DNA from: Lachnospiraceae bacterium
Lineage (GTDB): Bacteria; Bacillota; Clostridia; Lachnospirales; Lachnospiraceae
Assembly: GCA_017959525.1 (NCBI GenBank)
Contig: JAGDAL010000035.1
Span: 1 to 11,780, forward strand
Length of the DNA: 11,780 nucleotides
Reading direction: 5' to 3'
The translations under genes and the position numbers were made by a program. The notes beneath the pieces were generated by a model. The model searched no databases, was not told where the DNA came from, and was given only the letters and a program-made list of their open reading frames with translations. Shown one piece after another: positions 6,843 to 11,780 of the stretch (the first letter of the stretch is position 1; each line of letters opens with the position of its first letter).

Positions 6843-7715
6843 TTAGCCCTTTACTGCGCCATCAATCATACCCTGTACGATTTGCTTCTGTCCGAAAAGG
6901 AAGAACACAATCATCGGGATAATCGCGAGCAGTGCAGCCGCCATAATCATATTCCACTCTGTAACGTAAGATCCAATGAAGGACTGAACAGCAACCGGAA
7001 TGGTCTTGTGGTCACCGGCAAGTCCAAGCATCATGGAAGGAAGCAAGAAGTCATTCCAAATCCACATACCGTTCAGAATCGTCACGGTCATAATAACCGG
7101 CTTCAGAAGCGGGAAGATAATCTGGAAGAAAATCTGCTCCGGAGCGCAACCGTCGATGGCTGCTGCCTCCTCCAATTCATAAGGAATACCCTTGATGAAT
7201 CCTGTGAGAATGAAAACGGTCATTGCTCCACCGAATCCAAGGTAAGCAAAAACAATACCCGGGATGGATTGAATCATAGAGATTCCAACGAATTTACCAA
7301 CATCACGGAAGGTGGCTACCAACGGAAGCATAACAACCTGGAACGGAATAATCATGGAAGCAATAAACGTAAAGTAAATGAACGCTGCCCATTTCTTACT
7401 CTGATTACGGCTGATTACCCAAGCTGCCATAGCACCAAAGAGAATCAATAATCCGGTAGATAACACGGTAATCAATACAGAACTACCAAATGCTCTCCAG
7501 AAATTGAAGTGGGTGTTATGGATAACACCGGTAATGTTGCTTACCAACTGCTGGAAGCTGGCTCCAGCCAGGCCAACCGGATCGTTGGTAATGGAAGTGG
7601 TACTCTTCGCGGAGTTGACACACACCATGTAAAAAGGAAAGAGAATGTAGAGTGCAACTACAATCGCAATTACAGTCTGAACTGCTAAAACGGATTTCTT
7701 AGGAGTTCGATTCAT
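6843..7715 (-). CDS. malG: maltodextrin-type ABC transporter permease, MalG family
   Basis: This is the second membrane subunit of a CUT1 (carbohydrate uptake 1) ABC importer. The 290-residue protein has six predicted membrane segments, at about residues 10-32, 76-99, 109-133, 145-172, 206-224 and 256-276. The cytoplasmic EAA loop EEAAAIDGCAPEQIFFQIIFPLLKP (from residue 182) is what docks on the ATPase. The WIWNDFLLP stretch and the C-terminal QIVQGMIDGAVKG are typical of MalG-type permeases. The ATG overlaps the malF stop by one base (TAATG), with AGGAGGTGA upstream, so the two permeases are translationally coupled. No ATPase gene follows, and the operon ends at a strong terminator. Gram-positive CUT1 systems commonly use a shared MsmX/MsiK-type ATPase encoded elsewhere. 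Maltodextrin as substrate is inferred from malQ, glgP and the shared operators; the sequence alone says only CUT1 sugar permease. Confidence 0.9.
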   Translation of the reverse strand: MNRTPKKSVLAVQTVIAIVVALYILFPFYMVCVNSAKSTTSITNDPVGLAGASFQQLVSNITGVIHNTHFNFWRAFGSSVLITVLSTGLLILFGAMAAWVISRNQSKKWAAFIYFTFIASMIIPFQVVMLPLVATFRDVGKFVGISMIQSIPGIVFAYLGFGGAMTVFILTGFIKGIPYELEEAAAIDGCAPEQIFFQIIFPLLKPVIMTVTILNGMWIWNDFLLPSMMLGLAGDHKTIPVAVQSFIGSYVTEWNMIMAAALLAIIPMIVFFLFGQKQIVQGMIDGAVKG

Positions 7716-8794
7716 TACAGTGTCACCTCCTTCTTATTGGATGTACGTACCTGAATAATAGATACCACTGCCAAAATGATGAAGAACAATACTGCCTTAG
7801 CCTGAGACAATGCATACTGGTTCTGGCTGATTGCAGTACTGTAAATGTTCAATGCTAACATCTCTGTACCGTTCGTAATATAGGAACCCATGAAGTCGGA
7901 TACGGAACCCGCACCATTGGTCATGGCTAAGTTCACGTCAAACTGCTTGAATGCAGACGTCAGGGTTAAGAAGGTACAAATGGTAATGGTTGGCGCAATC
8001 ATCGGGATCTTAATCTTGGTTAATAACTGACAAGGAGAAGCTCCGTCGATGGATGCTGCCTCTAAGGTATCTGCCTGCACGCCGGTCAAACCGGTAATGT
8101 AAATCAACATGATATAACCGCCATACTGCCATATATATACAATAACAATTGCTGCTAGTGCTGTCGGTGTTTCGGAAAGCATAGACTTGGTTGCAAGGAG
8201 GTTCGTTAGAACACTACTGAAGATGAACTTCCAAATATATCCGAGCACGATTCCACCAATTAAGTTCGGCAGGAAGTAAGACGCACGGAAAAAGCCCAAT
8301 GCTTTAATCTTGGTGGTGCACAAAAGTGCGAGCAAGAATCCAATGAGATTCACCAAAATGACATTAAAAAATACGAACAAAAACGTAACCAAAATGGACC
8401 AAATAAAGCCCGGCTGACGGAACATACGAAGATAATTCTCAAATCCAACCACGTTACGTACGCGGATTCCGTCCCAGTCCGTAAAGGAATAACCGATACC
8501 AAAGAATAAAGGAATAATAACTGTTACCAAAAAGGTAGCCAAAAGCGGAAACAGGAAAAGTCCATACACGATGGCCCTGTGATATTTCAATGTTGGGAAA
8601 AGATATATTCCTGCAATAGTAAGAAGAATACCAACAATCAGTATTCCACCTCTGATATCCAGATTGCCGTTACCAAGGTCAATGAAGAACTTCAGACCCA
8701 TGCAATCCAGTGCCAGAGAAAAAATGATGCACACGATGCCAACTGCAAGCATTGCAAAAGATGAAATCTTTCTTTTTGCGCTAAATGCTGTCAT
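7715..8794 (-). CDS. malF: maltodextrin-type ABC transporter permease, MalF family
   Basis: This is the first membrane subunit of the CUT1 importer. I place the start at the ATG at 8794, because GGGAGG lies ten bases upstream. A longer frame to 8866 runs back through the ribosome site and the intercistronic hairpin and is unlikely to be translated. The 359-residue product has two extra N-terminal membrane segments (about residues 12-30 and 49-67) before the usual six, giving about eight, as in E. coli MalF. The EAA loop is at residues 245-264 (EAASIDGASPCQLLTKIKIP). GYSFTDWDG and VGFENYLRMF are typical of the family. It is separated from malE by 104 bp holding a stable hairpin, and overlaps malG by one base. 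It should form a heterodimer with MalG. The maltodextrin assignment comes from context; other alpha-glucosides are possible. Confidence 0.9.
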   Translation of the reverse strand: MTAFSAKRKISSFAMLAVGIVCIIFSLALDCMGLKFFIDLGNGNLDIRGGILIVGILLTIAGIYLFPTLKYHRAIVYGLFLFPLLATFLVTVIIPLFFGIGYSFTDWDGIRVRNVVGFENYLRMFRQPGFIWSILVTFLFVFFNVILVNLIGFLLALLCTTKIKALGFFRASYFLPNLIGGIVLGYIWKFIFSSVLTNLLATKSMLSETPTALAAIVIVYIWQYGGYIMLIYITGLTGVQADTLEAASIDGASPCQLLTKIKIPMIAPTITICTFLTLTSAFKQFDVNLAMTNGAGSVSDFMGSYITNGTEMLALNIYSTAISQNQYALSQAKAVLFFIILAVVSIIQVRTSNKKEVTL

Positions 8795-8830
8795 ATCTTT
8801 CGTTCCTCCCTTCCAATCATAAAAAGAATG

Positions 8831-8862
8831 ATAGCGGGCGCCAAACTTCGGTCGCCCGCTAT
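8831..8862 (-). terminator. intercistronic hairpin between malE and malF (partial terminator or mRNA stabiliser)
   Basis: ATAGCGGGCG (8831-8840) pairs perfectly with CGCCCGCTAT (8853-8862), with a 12-base loop. On the minus strand five T follow after a five-base gap (CATTC). The U-run is too distant for an efficient terminator. The likely role is attenuation or protection of the malE 3' end, giving more binding protein than permease, as is common in sugar transporter operons. Confidence 0.6.
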
Positions 8863-8898
8863 ACAATTAAATACTCACCTAAATGTTAGACGGGAAGA

Positions 8899-10212
8899 CT
8901 ACTGTGCGTAGTAAGCCTCACAAACCTTGCTGATTGTATCAACAAATCCAGCCACGTCTAAGTTGCCCTTTGCAAAATCTTCGAATACTACAGAAGTATC
9001 ATTCTGAAGACCATCCTTCTTCTCGAAGGTATGCATTGGAGATAACTTACCATTAGACTTGTAAGTGTTAACAGCCTCTGCGAATGGATCGCTTGGGATG
9101 TCAGATACAGTGTTGAAAGGAGATACAAAACCACACTCATTAACGAATGCCTTCTGTGCAGTCTCCTCGGAGCACCACTGTAAGAATGCCTTAGCAGCAT
9201 CTACGTTACCGTCTGCGTAAACAGCCCAGTAAGAAGTAGCACCACCACAGATGGTGTCGATACCGTCTGCGAATGCGAATGGAGCGATTCCACACTTGAA
9301 TCCGCTGTAATCGTCGCTTCCGGTTAAGTTAGCACCAAACCAGGAACCCTGAGTAATGAAAGCAGCCTTACCCTGTGCAAACAGAGCAGTCTCCTGATCA
9401 TAGTTACCGGTTGTAGCGATGGTCTCATCACAATGCTGCTGAATTAAGTCGATGAACTCAGCGAACTGAGTCATTCTGTCAGCGTCAATCTTGCCGCCGT
9501 CCTGAAGAAGGTCGAACCACTCAGAATCAGCACCTGCAGAAAGACCTGCATCTAAGTACTGACCAAACATATGAGTACCGGTAGACCATCCAAGCTCTGT
9601 AGCGTTAGCGCCGTAGTCAACAACAGCTGTTAATCCCAACTCATCCTTCTTGGACTCAAGGGTCTCAAAAGCTGCCTTGTATCCTGCAGGGCTAGTCAAT
9701 GTAGAAGGATCTACACCAGCAGCCTCAAGAACGTCAGCGTTATAACCAATACCCCAAGCCTCTACCATGTATGGGAAGCCTACGGTACCGTCTTCATTCA
9801 CATACTCAAGCTCAGTATTCTCTGTCCAAGCCTCGCCGGACATATCTGCAAGCATGCCTTCCCAGTTCGCAAACTGATTTGCCTCAGCTACGAAGATGTC
9901 CGGCATTGTTCCTGCCTGATAGTCCTTCTTCAAAGTATCAGATGCAGTAGCACTGTTAGAACCACCAACGGTCTGAATCTCAACAGCCTGTCCGGACTCA
10001 GCGGTATAAGCTGCTGCCAAAGCCTGAAGCTGCTCATCAATCTCAGGCTTACCATTCAATAACACGATAGCGTCCCCACTTGCTGCAGTCTCGGTAGTAG
10101 CACCGGATGCATCACCTGTGCCGGTTGTCTCCTCGCCTGTGCTCACACCACAAGCTACAAGAGAAGAAACCATTGCACCTGCTAACAGAACAGATAAAAT
10201 CTTCTTCTTCAT
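8899..10212 (-). CDS. malE: extracellular sugar-binding lipoprotein, maltodextrin type
   Basis: This is the solute-binding protein of the CUT1 importer, anchored on the outer face of the membrane. It opens with a lipoprotein signal peptide, MKKKILSVLLAGAMVSSLVAC, whose lipobox ends at Cys21. A Ser/Thr/Gly-rich linker to about residue 47 comes next, then a family 1 extracellular binding fold (VEIQTVGGSNSATASDTLKK, MPDIFVAEANQFANWEG, GKAAFITQGSWFGANL, AKAFLQWCSEETAQKAFV). I choose the ATG at 10212 (437 residues). A longer frame from a GTG at 10230 begins inside the AGGTGAGGGAGA ribosome site, and its signal peptide would be poorly placed. It is first in malE-malF-malG and is preceded by a good promoter whose spacer carries a LacI-type operator. 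The sugar bound is inferred as maltodextrin from the regulon; residues do not settle it. Stop is TAG. Confidence 0.9.
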   Translation of the reverse strand: MKKKILSVLLAGAMVSSLVACGVSTGEETTGTGDASGATTETAASGDAIVLLNGKPEIDEQLQALAAAYTAESGQAVEIQTVGGSNSATASDTLKKDYQAGTMPDIFVAEANQFANWEGMLADMSGEAWTENTELEYVNEDGTVGFPYMVEAWGIGYNADVLEAAGVDPSTLTSPAGYKAAFETLESKKDELGLTAVVDYGANATELGWSTGTHMFGQYLDAGLSAGADSEWFDLLQDGGKIDADRMTQFAEFIDLIQQHCDETIATTGNYDQETALFAQGKAAFITQGSWFGANLTGSDDYSGFKCGIAPFAFADGIDTICGGATSYWAVYADGNVDAAKAFLQWCSEETAQKAFVNECGFVSPFNTVSDIPSDPFAEAVNTYKSNGKLSPMHTFEKKDGLQNDTSVVFEDFAKGNLDVAGFVDTISKVCEAYYAQ

Positions 10213-10260
10213 AAATAAATTCTCCCTCACCTTTTTAAAAACACTGAAAAAACGTTGCTA

Positions 10261-10299
10261 CGAATCATCCGTATAAAATGCGCGCGCCGGATCATCCGT
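10261..10299. repeat. 12-bp direct repeat in the malE leader
   Basis: CGAATCATCCGT (10261-10272) and CGGATCATCCGT (10288-10299) differ at one base and lie 27 bp apart. The second is also a dyad, CGGAT-C-ATCCG. Both fall within the predicted malE 5' leader (about 90 bases), between promoter and ribosome site. They may bind a second regulator or shape the leader RNA. Function unknown. Confidence 0.55.
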
Positions 10300-10309
10300 C
10301 TATGGTTGC

Positions 10310-10338
10310 ATTGTAGCACGGTAACATTTCCATGGCAA
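10310..10338 (-). promoter_or_regulatory. promoter of malEFG
   Basis: On the minus strand, TTGCCA (10333-10338) and TACAAT (10310-10315) are separated by exactly 17 bases, a good housekeeping-type promoter. The start would be near 10303. The LacI-family operator fills the spacer. Confidence 0.8.
10318..10333. promoter_or_regulatory. LacI-family operator in the malE promoter spacer
   Basis: Minus strand ATGGAAATGTTACCGT has the same GGAAAYGTTACC core as the malQ operators, with one change at the centre (AATGTT for AACGTT). It lies between the -35 and -10 boxes, so binding would block RNA polymerase. Confidence 0.75.
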
Positions 10339-10472
10339 GTATTTTTTGTCATTATTGAACATAAAACCTAATTTTTGTTATCGATTTCATTGTTCAATAT
10401 GCCCTCGTTTTCTCCTCACGCTGTGTAATAAAGTCGTGAGATTGTATAAAACAAGGCATTTCATGGAGTTTA

Positions 10473-10488
10473 TCGGAAACGTTTCCGA
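10473..10488. promoter_or_regulatory. perfect 16-bp LacI-family operator palindrome
   Basis: TCGGAAACGTTTCCGA is a perfect palindrome around AACGTT and the most symmetric of the four sites. Its centre is 155 bp upstream of the malE promoter operator, a distance suited to looping by a tetrameric or bridged regulator. It might instead serve a local promoter. It does not fit the CcpA cre consensus well, as the outer TG/CA and the A/T positions are missing. Confidence 0.75.
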
Positions 10489-10502
10489 AACTACGTTTAT
10501 TT

Positions 10503-10540
10503 TATGGAGTTTACATTTGCAAACTCCATATATATTTTTT
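10503..10540 (+). terminator. plus-strand terminator-like hairpin with no gene upstream
   Basis: TATGGAGTTT (10503-10512) pairs with AAACTCCATA (10521-10530) around an 8-base loop. TATATTTTTT follows on the plus strand. On the minus strand the hairpin is followed by A-rich sequence, so it does not look like the terminator of the aminotransferase. A third copy of ATGGAGTTT at 10463-10471 could compete for the same right arm. Confidence 0.5.
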
Positions 10541-10576
10541 AGAGCCTCTGCTCTACAACCATCATAAGAAACCATT

Positions 10577-11770
10577 CTATCTAGTAGAATACTCTGTTTG
10601 TACAAATCGGCGAAGCGCTTCTAAGGAGCGTTCCACCTTCTCCGTATCGATGCAATAGGCCATACGGAAGTAGCCCGGACATCCGAAATTGTCCGCCGGC
10701 ACAAGAATCAAATCATAATTCTTGGCCTTGTTGCAAAAAGCGATGCTGTCCTCTTCCAACGCTTTCGGGAAGATGTAAAAGGTTCCGTCCGGCTTTACCA
10801 CCGTAAATCCAAGACGTACCAACTCATCGTATAGAATGTTGCGATTCCGTTCATAGACGGAAATATCGCTGACCTCGTCAATCACTCTGGCCACGGCCTG
10901 CTGCACCGTGGACGAAGGACAATTGTGTCCGATGCCGCGGCTGATCTGTCCGCAAATCACCGCCAAAATGTCCGCATCCGTTGCCTTCGGATTCACCGCT
11001 ACATATCCGATACGTTCTCCCGGCAAGCTCAAACTCTTGGAAAATGAGTAGCAGGAAATCGTATTGTCGTAGTAGCAGCTTGGATATGGTGCCGTTTTGC
11101 CATCGAATACAATCTCACGATACGGCTCATCACTGATGAGAAAAATATCGTGGCCGTACTCTTCCTGCTTCTTGCAAAGGATCTTGGCCAACTTCTTCAA
11201 GGTCTCCTCGGAGTACACCACACCGGACGGATTGTTCGGCGAATTAATGAGCACCGCCTGAACATTCGGTGTCATCATCTCTTCGAAGCACTCTAAATTC
11301 GGCTGGAAGTCCTTAGTATCGGCAGGAACCACACTTAGTCGTGCACCACTGTCGTTGATGTATGGCAGATACTCCGGAAAAAACGGAGCAAAGGTCAGTA
11401 CATCATCTCCCGGCTTCGTTACCAGACGAACGGCATGAGCAATAGCGCCTGCTGCACCGCTTGTCATGAAGATATGCTTGGTCTCATACGGAATGCCGAA
11501 TCTACGCTTTAGGCTATCCGCAACAATCTTGCGCACCTTCGTATTCCCCAGGGACGGGCTGTATCCATACAGTTCCATGGGACTTAAGGTCTCATGTAAA
11601 TCGATGACCGCCTGTGTATAGCCTTCGACACATGGTACGGAAGGGTTGCCCAGGCTGTAGTCAAATACATTCTCATAGCCAATCTCAGCACCACGGGCAG
11701 TGGCATATTCGCTCAGCTCACGAATTACCGATTTGGCTGACAGTCGTTGCTTGTAAAATTCATTAATCAT
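10577..11770 (-). CDS. class I/II PLP-dependent aminotransferase
   Basis: This fold-type I aminotransferase transfers an amino group between an amino acid and a 2-oxo acid in the cytoplasm. Its 397 residues cover the full family length. Visible motifs are SGAAGAIAHAV (PLP phosphate binding, about residues 104-114), SPNNPSG with Asn180, DEPY with Asp214 (pyridine nitrogen contact), SFSKSLSLPGERIGY with the Schiff-base Lys245, and GYFRMAYC with Arg369, which should bind the substrate carboxylate. It belongs to the aspartate aminotransferase-like group; the amino acid used cannot be told from sequence. The ATG at 11770 is ten bases from the window edge, and GGAAAAAGAA precedes it, so its ribosome site is only partly visible. 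Nothing links it to sugar use, and 364 bp separate it from malE. No convincing minus-strand terminator follows its TAG stop, so some readthrough towards malE is possible. Confidence 0.88.
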   Translation of the reverse strand: MINEFYKQRLSAKSVIRELSEYATARGAEIGYENVFDYSLGNPSVPCVEGYTQAVIDLHETLSPMELYGYSPSLGNTKVRKIVADSLKRRFGIPYETKHIFMTSGAAGAIAHAVRLVTKPGDDVLTFAPFFPEYLPYINDSGARLSVVPADTKDFQPNLECFEEMMTPNVQAVLINSPNNPSGVVYSEETLKKLAKILCKKQEEYGHDIFLISDEPYREIVFDGKTAPYPSCYYDNTISCYSFSKSLSLPGERIGYVAVNPKATDADILAVICGQISRGIGHNCPSSTVQQAVARVIDEVSDISVYERNRNILYDELVRLGFTVVKPDGTFYIFPKALEEDSIAFCNKAKNYDLILVPADNFGCPGYFRMAYCIDTEKVERSLEALRRFVQTEYSTR

Positions 11771-11780
11771 TTCTTTTTCC

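Noticed and set aside
8795..8866. Longer malF starting at 8866
   Set aside because: The added 24 codons run over the intercistronic hairpin and the GGGAGG ribosome site that serves the ATG at 8794.
10213..10230. GTG start of malE, giving six more residues
   Set aside because: That GTG lies inside the ribosome site of the ATG at 10212, and the signal peptide is normal from the ATG.
10346..10567. 73-residue plus-strand frame upstream of malE
   Set aside because: It spans the operator and the terminator hairpin, has no ribosome site, and resembles nothing known.

Overview
The window reads as a maltodextrin/alpha-glucan utilisation locus from a low-to-mid GC Gram-positive Clostridia, most likely a Lachnospiraceae gut or rumen species. 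That placement is an inference. It rests on the protein flavour (MalQ starting KYGIG-x-FSKEEYDFVDFL, a 755-residue GlgP, a lipoprotein solute-binding protein), strong purine-rich ribosome sites, and a CUT1 sugar transporter without its own ATPase. All but the first gene lie on the minus strand.

Layout by plus-strand coordinates. 1-1047 (+) is the 3' part of a GH13_18 sucrose-phosphorylase-type gene, which meets glgP at a shared bidirectional terminator (1055-1093). The minus-strand operon malQ - LacI-type regulator - glgP runs from 5904 down to 1092 with gaps of 2 and 8 bp. The minus-strand operon malE-malF-malG runs from 10212 down to 6843 and ends in a strong terminator (6788-6826). Upstream of malE lies a class I/II aminotransferase (10577-11770, minus).

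How the parts work together (inference from families): the lipoprotein MalE captures maltodextrin, MalF/MalG import it using an ATPase encoded elsewhere, MalQ disproportionates the chains, and GlgP phosphorolyses them to glucose-1-phosphate. The regulator probably controls both operons. Four matching operators, built around GGWAACGTTWCC (one carries AATGTT at the core), lie at the two operon promoters: 5930-5945, 5976-5991, 10318-10333, and a perfect 16-bp palindrome at 10473-10488.

The unusual parts are three. (1) malQ has an in-frame TGA at codon 21, where relatives usually carry Cys; the rest of the gene is intact. (2) Just upstream of the malQ promoter is a 134-bp long imperfect hairpin (6063-6196) that looks like a structured minus-strand RNA, possibly of the raiA class. 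(3) Between it and the malG terminator, 6222-6770 contains no credible gene but holds a regular array of hairpins: eight main palindromes in two families, each repeating every 73-75 bp, with weaker palindromes at the half-period. One of them shows a compensatory stem change. I do not recognise this array as any named element.
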